NCBI RefSeq assembly: GCF_045762675.1
Contig: NZ_JBJDLK010000006.1
Span: 154,101-218,100, forward strand
Length of the DNA stretch: 64,000 nucleotides
Direction of reading: 5' to 3'
From: Elizabethkingia meningoseptica_A
Lineage (GTDB): Bacteria > Bacteroidota > Bacteroidia > Flavobacteriales > Weeksellaceae
The translations under genes were made by a program, and so were the position numbers. Position 1 is the first letter of the stretch; the number at the start of each line of letters is the position of its first letter. Shown one piece after another: positions 45,972-53,723 of the stretch. A model generated the notes under the pieces. That model saw only the letters and a program-made list of their open reading frames with translations, was not told the DNA's origin and did not search any database.

Positions 45972-46526
45972 ATGGATAACACAAAAGAACTGGAAAAATG
46001 GATAGATTTGTACGGTCAGAAACTCTTCGACCGTGCTCTGTATTTATTATCCAGTCAGGAAGACGCAAAGGATCTGGTTCAGGAAGTTTATATCGCCGCA
46101 TTTTCAGCCATGGTAAACTTTCAGGAAAAAAGTGCTCCGCTTACATGGCTTATGGGCATTCTGCATCATAAAGTTTCCGATTTCTACAGAAAGAAATACA
46201 AGGGCGAGCCTCAGGTAAGTCTGGATCATTTTTTCAATGAAGATCACTTCTGGAAAGATGCCGACGGTATCCTTAAAAAATGGAATACAGATGATTCTTC
46301 GCTGTTGGATAATGAAACGTTTAACGCATATCTGGAAAAATGCCTGGAAGAACTTCCGGAGCGTTGGCTTGCTTTGGTAAAGCTGACGTATCTTCAGGAA
46401 AAAAAATCTGCAGAAATCTGTCAGGAAACGAATATTTCAACGACTAATTACTGGAAGATCTTACAACGCAGCCGTCTGCAGCTTCGTGAATGTTTGCAAT
46501 TTAACTGGTTCGGAAAAGGAAAATGA
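45972..46526 (+). CDS. Sigma-70 family (ECF-like) RNA polymerase sigma factor
   Basis: 184 aa. Sigma region 2 at about 12-80 (KDLVQEVYIAAFSAMVNF, APLTWLMGILHHKVSDFYRKKYKG) and region 4 at about 130-175 (ALVKLTYLQEKKSAEICQETNIS, NYWKILQRSRLQLRECL). No region 3. Its stop overlaps the next start (ATGA), and that gene encodes a zinc-binding anti-sigma-like protein, so regulation is by sequestration. Resembles the Sig70_famx1 group. Likely first gene of an envelope-stress operon. Confidence 0.92.
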   Translation: MDNTKELEKWIDLYGQKLFDRALYLLSSQEDAKDLVQEVYIAAFSAMVNFQEKSAPLTWLMGILHHKVSDFYRKKYKGEPQVSLDHFFNEDHFWKDADGILKKWNTDDSSLLDNETFNAYLEKCLEELPERWLALVKLTYLQEKKSAEICQETNISTTNYWKILQRSRLQLRECLQFNWFGKGK

Positions 46527-46804
46527 AAACCCTAAAGAAAATAATACACTTCTTAATTTTACCTTGCAGTAAAGCTACTTTTTTGATTGAAAAAAGGATG
46601 CATGCGCCATTGACTTTTACGGAAAAAATCCGGCTGAATGCTCACCTTGCTGCCTGCAAATGGTGTATTTCTTATGACCGGAAAGCCAGATTCCTGCATG
46701 AGGCTTTGAAAAATTTAGTACAAAAAAAGGAATCTGAAACATCAGTTTATTCTATTGATAATAAACTACTTAAAGAAGAAGTACTAAAAAAAATAAAAAA
46801 ATAA
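46523..46804 (+). CDS. Small zinc-finger anti-sigma factor (ZAS-like)
   Basis: 93 aa. One ZAS-like zinc site H-x3-C-x2-C (LNAHLAACKWCIS, about residues 44-56) with a further Cys near residue 15, and a basic C-terminal helix. No membrane segment. Starts in a 4-base overlap with the sigma gene, which is the usual arrangement of sigma and anti-sigma pairs. Confidence 0.82.
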   Translation: MKTLKKIIHFLILPCSKATFLIEKRMHAPLTFTEKIRLNAHLAACKWCISYDRKARFLHEALKNLVQKKESETSVYSIDNKLLKEEVLKKIKK

Positions 46805-46883
46805 TTATTTTTTCTGTCAGGATTTTGTTGACACGCCGACTATACTTCCAAAAGGAATATAAACCGCAAAAAACAAAACCTAC

Positions 46884-47339
46884 ATGTTTACAAAAACACC
46901 TCAAGCCTCAAACCGTACTTTTTTAACAGGCTATTACATTTCACTATACGGGATCGTTGTGATTCTTCTGTGGATCGGAATTTTTAAATTCACCCCAACA
47001 GAAGCCGCTTCTATTAAGCCCCTGGTAGAACATCATCCGTTGATGGGCTGGCTGTATCACCTGCTCAGTGTACAGGGCGTATCCAACCTCATCGGTGCTG
47101 TTGAGATTATTACAGCACTCGCCATCATAATTGCACCCTACAGACCGCTTTTCAGAAGCATAGCCTCTGCCGGGATTCTCGTGACATTTATTACCACATT
47201 AAGTTTTCTTTTAACCACTCCCGGAATGTGGAAAACAGTGGACGGTATTCCGGTAACGGACTTTTTTATCCTGAAAGATCTGGTTTCTTTAGGATTCGGG
47301 CTGATGATTTTACAATTTCCAAAATACACAACAAAATGA
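46884..47339 (+). CDS. DUF417 (YkgB-like) membrane protein
   Basis: 151 aa with four membrane helices. YGIVVILLWIGIFKFTPTEAASIKPLVEHHPLMGWLY is the DUF417 hallmark, followed by GAVEIITALAIIIAPYRP and PGMWKTVDGIPVTDFFILKDLVSLG. In other bacteria relatives (YkgB, RclC) are induced by reactive chlorine. An imperfect dyad TGTCA-N9-TGACA (46815-46833) lies in the 79-base gap upstream and could be an extra promoter or operator. Stop overlaps the next start (ATGA). Confidence 0.85.
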   Translation: MFTKTPQASNRTFLTGYYISLYGIVVILLWIGIFKFTPTEAASIKPLVEHHPLMGWLYHLLSVQGVSNLIGAVEIITALAIIIAPYRPLFRSIASAGILVTFITTLSFLLTTPGMWKTVDGIPVTDFFILKDLVSLGFGLMILQFPKYTTK

Positions 47340-48406
47340 AAAAGTTAGTAACAGGTTGCCTGATCCTTATAACAGGCTTTATATTAGCCATCAACTGTAA
47401 ACAGAATAAACCGGAAGAACCCAATATGCTTCCTGAAACAAAACCGACTGCTGAAATTTATTTCGCCGGAGGCTGTTTTTGGGGTACCGAACATTTTTTC
47501 AAACAAGTCCGGGGTGTAACAGCTACTGAAACGGGCTACGCAAACGGAAATATTAAAAACCCTGACTATGAAGTCGTATCTTCTAACACCAGCGGTTTTG
47601 CAGAAACGGTAAAAGTGACTTACGACCCAAGTGTTATCAGTTTGAACCTGCTTATCGAACTCTATTTTAAAACGATTGATCCTACCAGTATGAATCAGCA
47701 GGGAAACGACAGAGGAACGCAATACAGAACCGGAATTTATTATACCAACAAGAATGACCTGCCGGTAATTAAATCGGATGTGGAAAAACTGTCCAAAGGC
47801 TATAAAAAGCCGGTTGTGGTGGAAGTGAAACCTTTACAGAATTTTTACAAAGCTGAAGATTACCATCAGGATTATCTGGATAAAAATCCAGGCGGCTATT
47901 GTCATATTGCTCCGGAATTATTTGATGTAGCCCGGAAAGCCAATCCTCCGCACACCTATAAAAAGCCGGATGATAAAGCATTGCGAAAATCGCTTACACA
48001 GGAACAATATGAAGTAACCCAGCATAATGCAACCGAAAAGCCTTTTGAAAATCAATACTGGAATGAATTCCGGGAAGGTATTTACGTTGATATTACGACT
48101 GGAGAACCTTTGTTTGTTTCCACAGACAAATATGAATCCGGCTGCGGCTGGCCTAGTTTTTCCAAGCCTATCAGTGAAGCGCTTATTCAGGAAAAAAATG
48201 ATGACTCCCACGGAATGCAGCGGACAGAGGTTCGCAGCAAAATCGGAAATGCGCATTTAGGTCATGTTTTCAATGATGGCCCTCAGGATAAAGGCGGTCT
48301 CAGATACTGTATTAACAGTGCTTCTTTAAAATTTATTCCTAAAAATGAAATGGAAAAGGCGGGTTATGGCCAATACCTGTCATTAGTAAAGTCAACAAAA
48401 AAATAA
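47336..48406 (+). CDS. msrAB: Lipid-anchored fused methionine sulfoxide reductase MsrA-MsrB
   Basis: 356 aa. Lipoprotein signal (C21 in LAINC), then MsrA with catalytic C47 (AGGCFWGTE) and a recycling Cys at 189 (GGYCHIAPE), then MsrB (about 215-345) with SGCGWPSFSKP (C270), GNAHLGHVFNDGP and catalytic C325 (LRYCINSASL). It reduces both R and S methionine sulfoxide in exported proteins. The true start is ATG 47336 in a 4-base overlap with the DUF417 gene; a longer frame back to 47228 is an artefact. The MsrB part lacks the CxxC zinc pairs. Confidence 0.95.
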   Translation: MKKLVTGCLILITGFILAINCKQNKPEEPNMLPETKPTAEIYFAGGCFWGTEHFFKQVRGVTATETGYANGNIKNPDYEVVSSNTSGFAETVKVTYDPSVISLNLLIELYFKTIDPTSMNQQGNDRGTQYRTGIYYTNKNDLPVIKSDVEKLSKGYKKPVVVEVKPLQNFYKAEDYHQDYLDKNPGGYCHIAPELFDVARKANPPHTYKKPDDKALRKSLTQEQYEVTQHNATEKPFENQYWNEFREGIYVDITTGEPLFVSTDKYESGCGWPSFSKPISEALIQEKNDDSHGMQRTEVRSKIGNAHLGHVFNDGPQDKGGLRYCINSASLKFIPKNEMEKAGYGQYLSLVKSTKK

Positions 48407-48432
48407 ACACAAACCTATAAAAATAACACGCT

Positions 48433-49653
48433 ATGAAAAAGATGCTTTTTTCAGCCATTATAATGGCTGCTACTTCAGGGGTTCTGACCTCCTGCAATGA
48501 CAGTAACAACGACATGATGCCGCAACCTCAGGCGGGAACATTTACTGTTGAAAATGTGATGAAAACTAAAGATTTTGTACAAAGTGGTTCCTTTAAGGGA
48601 ATTGGAAGTGCTGCAGTACCTTTACCGGTTGTACTTCCGGGGCAGTCGGTTAGTTTTAAATTCAATGCCGGAAAAGGACAGCGCCTGATGTTCGCCACCA
48701 TGTACGGCGCATCCAAAGACTGGTTTTTTGCTCCGGAAAATCCGGGTATAAAATTGTATAATGACAATGGTACTGTAATTACCGGGGATGTCTCTTCTCA
48801 GATCAGACTTTGGGACAACGGAAGTAAAAATAATACAACCGGCAATCCTGAGTCAAACCCTATTGCTATGGTTCCTAACGTGGATGCTTCAAAATTGATG
48901 CAGTTGAATTTAGCTTATGATGAAGCTAAATCGGAATTTACCCTTACCATTACCAATACATCGGGAGGCAGTATGAATGAAACGCCTTTTTCTCCCGGAG
49001 TATGGGCTGTTTCCAATATACTGGGTGGGAAATTATTAAACGAAATGCCTTTTTACAAACCCGGCGAGAAATCTAATCCGGAAATTACAGCAATTGCTGA
49101 AAGTGGTGACAATACTTCATTAGCTGCCAAAACCATCAGCAATACCGGAATTATTACAGGGCTTTCTCCTGTACTGGTTGTTGTATATAAAGGTGATACC
49201 AATCCGATCTACCAGCTTGGTGCAAAAGACATGGGAATGGGTTTAAAAGATATCGCTCAGAAGGGTGATCCTGCCAAACTAAAAGATGCTTTAACCAGAC
49301 CAGGCATTAGTGTTTACGTTCTTGGAAATGCTCCGATAGCCCCAGGCGCAAAAGTTTCAGCCAATATTACAACAACTCCCGGAGATAAAATTGCATACGT
49401 TACAATGTTTGGTTATTCCAATGACTGGTTTTATGCGAACGAAAATGAAATTTCTGCCAATATGAAAGGTGATTTAACGGCTAAAACGGCTTTATTCGAC
49501 GACGGGACGGGCGTAGACCAGTATCCCGGAGCAGGAAACAAGCAGGCTTTATTCGGCGGAACTCCGGCACCCGAAGATCAGAACATTATGAAAGTAGGAA
49601 ACTCTTTTCCGGTACCACAGGTATCTTCTGTTATAAAGGTGACCTATCAGTAA
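48433..49653 (+). CDS. Lipoprotein with two spondin-type domains
   Basis: 406 aa. Lipoprotein signal (C21 in LTSC). Two copies of a Spondin_N-like domain: the first at about 35-225 (FTVENVMKTKDFV, LMFATMYGASKDWFFAPE, LWDNGSKNN, PGVWAV), the second at about 225-406 (KISVYVLG-like, AYVTMFGYSNDWFYANE, LFDDGTGVDQYPG). Eukaryotic spondins bind matrix; the bacterial role is unknown. Follows msrAB by 26 bases and ends at a strong terminator, so it is the last gene of the sigma-factor operon. Confidence 0.87.
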   Translation: MKKMLFSAIIMAATSGVLTSCNDSNNDMMPQPQAGTFTVENVMKTKDFVQSGSFKGIGSAAVPLPVVLPGQSVSFKFNAGKGQRLMFATMYGASKDWFFAPENPGIKLYNDNGTVITGDVSSQIRLWDNGSKNNTTGNPESNPIAMVPNVDASKLMQLNLAYDEAKSEFTLTITNTSGGSMNETPFSPGVWAVSNILGGKLLNEMPFYKPGEKSNPEITAIAESGDNTSLAAKTISNTGIITGLSPVLVVVYKGDTNPIYQLGAKDMGMGLKDIAQKGDPAKLKDALTRPGISVYVLGNAPIAPGAKVSANITTTPGDKIAYVTMFGYSNDWFYANENEISANMKGDLTAKTALFDDGTGVDQYPGAGNKQALFGGTPAPEDQNIMKVGNSFPVPQVSSVIKVTYQ

Positions 49654-49668
49654 TGTATACTTTATATA

Positions 49669-49702
49669 AAAATCCGGCTGCACAAGTGCAGCCGGATTTT
49701 TT
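49669..49702 (+). terminator. Terminator of the sigma/msrAB/spondin operon
   Basis: A 14-bp stem (AAATCCGGCTGCAC / GTGCAGCCGGATTT) with a 2-base loop, then TTT. Confidence 0.93.
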
Positions 49703-49884
49703 ACTTACAGCGCTGTGCCTTCCTATTCTTGGTTATATAATATATTTTCAATCTCCTTCTGAATTTATATTTAGCCCTTAATACATATAAAAACAAAATT
49801 TTCTGCTTCTGTATAGCTTTAAAGTGATCCTGTAACTTTTCATCAGTACTTACGTCATATTAATAAATCCAAAACCTGATCATC

Positions 49885-50592
49885 ATGACTAAAAAATCTT
49901 TAAAAAGAAGACTTAATTTTCTCACAGGCTATGTCATTATAAGCTCTGTTGCGTTTCTGATTATCATCTTATCGGGATTCAGAAATAAGGAACACAAAGA
50001 AAATATGGATGAACTGACTGTAAAGCGCATTAATGTTGTAGATGAAAAAGGAAATCTGCGAATGGTTATCAGTAATGAGCACCGGCAACATCCCGGAATT
50101 GTGAATGGTGAAAAACTTCCGGCCCGGGAAAGATCATCCGGAATTATTTTCTTTAATTCTTACGGAGATGAATGCGGCGGACTGGTGTATGACGGTAATG
50201 AAAAAGATGCCGGACTAGTCCTTTCTGTGGATAAGTTTCGGGATGATCAGATTATGCAGCTGCAATATATGGAAGATACCAAAACTTATGATCGTAAATA
50301 TGGGCTTCAGATATGGGATTATCCAAAAGAAAATACATTCAGTGAAAGAAATAAAAGATTTAGTGTGCTGGACAAGCTGAACACAAAAGAGGAAAAACAA
50401 AAAGCGATCAAAAAAATGAAAACGGACAGCCTGCTGATGGAAGACCGGCTTTTTATAGGTAAAAAGTTCAGTAAGGAAGTCGGATTATTTATCAATGATG
50501 AAAAAGGCAAACCAAGAATAAAAATTTATGTTGATAAGAATAATACACCTAAGATTGAACTTCTGAATGAAGACGGAAAGGTCATTCCCTAA
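49885..50592 (+). CDS. Membrane-anchored protein of unknown function
   Basis: 235 aa. One N-terminal membrane segment (about 14-32, GYVIISSVAFLIIILSGF) with a positive-inside start, then a periplasmic part made of short repeats of the type RINVVDEKGNLRMVISNE (44-61), GLVYDGNE and GKPRIKIYVDKNNTPKIELLNEDGK (209-233). Similar KINVVDENGKLRMVI-type proteins exist in Bacteroidota without known role. Monocistronic with its own terminator. Confidence 0.75.
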   Translation: MTKKSLKRRLNFLTGYVIISSVAFLIIILSGFRNKEHKENMDELTVKRINVVDEKGNLRMVISNEHRQHPGIVNGEKLPARERSSGIIFFNSYGDECGGLVYDGNEKDAGLVLSVDKFRDDQIMQLQYMEDTKTYDRKYGLQIWDYPKENTFSERNKRFSVLDKLNTKEEKQKAIKKMKTDSLLMEDRLFIGKKFSKEVGLFINDEKGKPRIKIYVDKNNTPKIELLNEDGKVIP

Positions 50593-50627
50593 TTTTCAAC
50601 TTCATCTCAACTGTTTAAACTGTTTAA

Positions 50628-50662
50628 AAACCGCTGAAAAGATCTTTTCAGCGGTTTTTTTT
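50628..50662 (+). terminator. Terminator of the 49885 gene
   Basis: Perfect 14-bp stem AAACCGCTGAAAAG / CTTTTCAGCGGTTT with a 2-base loop, then five T residues. Confidence 0.93.
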
Positions 50663-50688
50663 ATAAAAAAAACAAGATAAAATATAAT

Positions 50689-50723
50689 GCGTCAAGTTTT
50701 GACGCCACGCCCGATTAGATTTG
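50689..50723 (+). promoter_or_regulatory. Shared promoter element, copy 1
   Basis: GCGTCA, AGTTT, TGACGC as a perfect inverted repeat (50689-50705) followed by CACG, and a -7 box TAGATTTG at 50716-50723. The first base of the motif is 27 bases before the -7 box, as in three other copies. It precedes the M15 peptidase start by 23 bases. Here the second half-site is inverted (GACGCC) relative to the other copies. Confidence 0.8.
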
Positions 50724-50746
50724 CCCATAAACGATAAAATAACATT

Positions 50747-51247
50747 ATGGACAAAGTTACATTAGCAAACATTGAAAAGCTTCATCCTATGATTCGGGAG
50801 GAAGTTAAGCAGATCATTAAAGAATGTGATACTGCACTGACAGGACGAGCCAAAATAAGAATTACACAAGGGTTCAGAACATTTCAGGAACAGGCAAAAC
50901 TTTATGCACAGGGCAGAACACTACCCGGAAAAAAGGTAACGAATGCCCGACCGGGACAAAGCATCCACAATTACGGACTTGCGGTAGACATGTGCCTTAT
51001 TATCGACGGAAAAACGGTAAGCTGGGATATTGCAAAAGACTGGGACAATGACCGTGTTGCCGACTGGAAGGAATGCGTGAATGTATTCGCAAAATATGGC
51101 TGGGAATGGGGAGGTTCGTGGAAAACGTTTAAGGATTATCCACATTTTGAAAAGAAAAGACTTAAGACCAGATACGGTCTTCTTTCCACAAACTGGAAAG
51201 TTTTAGCCAAACTTCCAAGAGATAAATCAGGTTATGTAATCATCTGA
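50747..51247 (+). CDS. M15-family peptidoglycan endopeptidase (endolysin/CwlK-like)
   Basis: 166 aa. Zinc ligands H74, D81 and H133 (SIHNYGLAVDMC and YPHFEKK), plus TQGFRTFQEQAKLYAQGR and YGWEWGGSWKTFKD, fit L-Ala-D-Glu or D,D-peptidases of the M15C group used by phage endolysins. There is no signal peptide or membrane anchor, unusual for a housekeeping wall enzyme. It needs a holin, lysis or an export route to reach the wall. It follows promoter copy 1, and the patatin gene starts 77 bases later. Confidence 0.92.
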   Translation: MDKVTLANIEKLHPMIREEVKQIIKECDTALTGRAKIRITQGFRTFQEQAKLYAQGRTLPGKKVTNARPGQSIHNYGLAVDMCLIIDGKTVSWDIAKDWDNDRVADWKECVNVFAKYGWEWGGSWKTFKDYPHFEKKRLKTRYGLLSTNWKVLAKLPRDKSGYVII

Positions 51248-51323
51248 ACGTATTCTGTTTACCACAAACGTTTCGGCGATCCCAAACGATTTTTACAACA
51301 AACAACATCAAAAACAAAAAATT

Positions 51324-52364
51324 ATGAAAAAAATTTGTATTCTCTCCCTGGACGGGGGAGGCATCAGGGGAATTATCTCCTGTATTATCCTCAGATATAT
51401 TGAGGAACAGCTTCAGAAACACGACAACGCGCAGAACAGGCTCGGCGATTATTTCGATCTGGTAGCCGGCAGCAGTACCGGCGGATTGATTACTTCTATC
51501 CTGCTCTATCCGGATGAAAACAGGAAAGCCCGTTACTCTATTCAGAAAGGTCTGGAATTGTATTCGGAAAAAGGAGAAGATATTTTTCAGGTATCCTTCT
51601 GGGGACGTCTCATCAATCCTTTTGGATTATTTAATGAAAAAATTTCTCAGGAAGCCCTTGAAAAGAACCTCAATGAATTTTTCGGCAAACTGGAACTTAA
51701 GGAACTGATCAAGCCATGCCTGATTACAAGCTATGATATTGAAAACAGAAGAGCAAAGCTTTTCAATTCGGCAGAAGCCCAGATCAGTACCGATAATTTT
51801 CTGGTAAAAGATGTATGCCGGGCAACTTCTGCAGCACCAACTTATTTCAGCCCCGCAAGAATTCAGTCCCAATATGGCCAGAATTTCAGTCTCATTGACG
51901 GTGGTGTATATGCCAACAATCCGGCACTTTGCGCTTATGCAGAAGCACGAAAAATGCCTTTTGGTAAATTGTTTAATACCGATCAGAAGCCCGATTTCCC
52001 TTCGGTGAATGACATGATTGTAATATCTATTGGTACAGGTTCAGAAGCAAAGTCATATCCCTATAAAAAAATGGAAAATGCAGGCAAACTGGCATGGATA
52101 GGACCGCTTATCGACATTCTGCTTTCTGCAAATGCTGAAACGGTAGATTATCAGCTTTCTCAAATGTTTCAGACACTGGGAAGCCGCAATCAGAAAAATT
52201 ATTACCGGATCAATCCTTCCCTGAAAAATGCGTCTCCATCTATGGATAATGTAAAGGAAGAAAATATTGAAAATCTTATTCAGGCCGGGTTAGCCTATAT
52301 CGATGAAAACAAGGAATTACTGAATCAGATTGTTCAAAAACTTATCCGGAATAAAGTGAGTTAG
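51324..52364 (+). CDS. Patatin-like phospholipase
   Basis: 346 aa. Oxyanion loop DGGGIRG (10-16), nucleophile elbow GSSTG with S51 (49-53), and catalytic D192 in DGGVYANNP: a complete Ser-Asp dyad. No signal peptide or extra domain. Family members cleave membrane phospholipids and serve in signalling, virulence or defence. Probably co-transcribed with the M15 peptidase 77 bases upstream, giving a wall-cutting and membrane-cutting pair. Confidence 0.92.
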   Translation: MKKICILSLDGGGIRGIISCIILRYIEEQLQKHDNAQNRLGDYFDLVAGSSTGGLITSILLYPDENRKARYSIQKGLELYSEKGEDIFQVSFWGRLINPFGLFNEKISQEALEKNLNEFFGKLELKELIKPCLITSYDIENRRAKLFNSAEAQISTDNFLVKDVCRATSAAPTYFSPARIQSQYGQNFSLIDGGVYANNPALCAYAEARKMPFGKLFNTDQKPDFPSVNDMIVISIGTGSEAKSYPYKKMENAGKLAWIGPLIDILLSANAETVDYQLSQMFQTLGSRNQKNYYRINPSLKNASPSMDNVKEENIENLIQAGLAYIDENKELLNQIVQKLIRNKVS

Positions 52365-52378
52365 TTTTATAGTGTATA

Positions 52379-52735
52379 GTTCACAGTTGACAGTGTACAG
52401 TTTACGGTTATCAGTTTTTGGTTTAGATATTACAAAAACAAATCCGGCTACAGTTTTAGGTATTAACCACAAAAGGTTCAAAAGCTTTTTTAATACTTAA
52501 AACATTTAATATTAAAGCATACATAAGTGAGAAAATCCCAGGCTTTCCATAGTCTTTGATGCTTGTAAGAGGACTCATCTGTCTTCCGAAAAGAATAAAA
52601 ACAAAAAAAATTGAAAACAATTTTTAATGCGTCAAGTTTTGGCGTCACGGCGAATCATCTTTGTCTGGTAAACAGATGTGAGATGTGAAACATGAACAAC
52701 CAGGAACCAACAACTGTATACTGTCAACTGTAAAC
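52379..52735. repeat. Inverted repeat pair flanking promoter copy 2
   Basis: The ~23-base arm at 52379-52401 (TTCACAGTTGACAGTG core) recurs inverted at 52713-52735 with about 20 of 23 matches. They frame the 400-base gene-free stretch between the patatin gene and the 52767 operon. Related ACAGTTTAC pieces occur near 60500 and 61590. Nothing else is recognised in this stretch besides promoter copy 2. Confidence 0.55.
52629..52663 (+). promoter_or_regulatory. Shared promoter element, copy 2
   Basis: Direct repeat GCGTCA-N7-GCGTCA starting at 52629, followed by CG and a -7-like box CATCTTTG (52656-52663), 27 bases from motif start to box. It precedes the 52767 operon by about 100 bases. A TTTG at 52638 is only 14 bases from the box, shorter than the 18 bases of the housekeeping promoter at 13071. 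Confidence 0.8.
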
Positions 52736-52766
52736 TCATCAACATTAACCTTAAAAATAAATTATT

Positions 52767-53717
52767 ATGAAAAAATTACAATTATTCGTATTGGTATTTC
52801 CAATACTCTCTTTTGCTCAACTGGCAACACCTCAAGGGCAAGTGCTATCAACTGTAAATCCGGTTACCGGGTTTGTTGGGATTGGAACAACCAATCCCCA
52901 ATCAAAACTGGAAATTTATGGTGGCGGTGATCTTAGCTTAAAAGGAGCAACTGATGACGCGGGAGATTTGATTTTCCAACAAAATACAGGAAAACAAAAT
53001 GGGAGAATATGGTCCAATGAAAATGGAGGACTTTTTTTTTCGGGATCCGACAATAATCCAAAAGTTACAATAATAGATAATGGGAATGTTGGTATTGGAA
53101 CTTCCTATCCTGAAAATATTGAAGGTTGGAGTAAAGTCATGGAAATAAAAAGTTCAACAGATGTTAAGCTGATTGCTTCTACATCTGATATTACAACCGG
53201 AATTTGGGCCCATAATTATGGCTTTTTTTCTTCACCGCCTGGAGGCATAGCAGGAACTACAACTAATCATCCCTATAGCTTAATTACTAATAAAATAGCA
53301 AGAATGACTGTTGCTCCAAGCGGGAATATTGGTATCGGAACAACCAATCCGCAAAATAAATTAGATGTCAACGGAGCAGTACACGCCAAAGAAGTAAAAG
53401 TTGATATGGCCGGCTGGGCTGACTTTGTATTCCATAAAGATTATGAGTTACCAACATTAGATGAAGTTGAAAAACACATTCAGGAAAAAGGACACTTACC
53501 CAATATTCCCAACACTAAGGAAATAACAGAAAACGGTTTATCTCTTGGAGAAAGTCAAAAATTATTATTACAAAAAATTGAGGAACTGACGCTTTACTCT
53601 ATTGAACAGAATAAACTAAATAAAGAACAAGTCAAACAACTGCAACAGCAAACCCAAATCAACAAAGCATTGGAACAACGTCTTCAAAATATAGAAAAAC
53701 AACAACTAAAAAAATAA
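52767..53717 (+). CDS. Exported modular protein 1 (type A C-terminal module)
   Basis: 316 aa. Signal peptide ends at LSFAQ (about 18). The body has IGIGTxxPxxKL repeats (FVGIGTTNPQSKLEI, VGIGTSYPEN, IGIGTTNPQNKLDVNG), usual for tail-fibre-like and adhesin-like proteins of Bacteroidota. It ends in a ~95-residue module (HAKEVKVDMAGWADFVFHKD, HLPNIPNTKEITENGLSLGE, LLQKIEELTLYSIEQNK) and a Gln-rich coiled coil, like an S74-type trimerising end. First of four genes; the next starts 6 bases on. Confidence 0.82.
   Translation: MKKLQLFVLVFPILSFAQLATPQGQVLSTVNPVTGFVGIGTTNPQSKLEIYGGGDLSLKGATDDAGDLIFQQNTGKQNGRIWSNENGGLFFSGSDNNPKVTIIDNGNVGIGTSYPENIEGWSKVMEIKSSTDVKLIASTSDITTGIWAHNYGFFSSPPGGIAGTTTNHPYSLITNKIARMTVAPSGNIGIGTTNPQNKLDVNGAVHAKEVKVDMAGWADFVFHKDYELPTLDEVEKHIQEKGHLPNIPNTKEITENGLSLGESQKLLLQKIEELTLYSIEQNKLNKEQVKQLQQQTQINKALEQRLQNIEKQQLKK
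53355..53614 (+). repeat. Shared type A module DNA, copy 1
   Basis: About 260 bases nearly identical to 54261-54520 and 55442-55684, coding for the C-terminal module. The sequence upstream of each copy differs. Confidence 0.85.
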
Positions 53718-53723
53718 ATAATC

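Noticed and set aside
47228..47335. N-terminal extension of MsrAB
   Set aside because: It overlaps the DUF417 gene in another frame; the lipoprotein signal starts at ATG 47336.
51324..52364. Patatin as a CBASS effector (CapV)
   Set aside because: No CD-NTase, HORMA, TRIP13 or E1/E2 gene is adjacent; the gene follows a wall peptidase instead.
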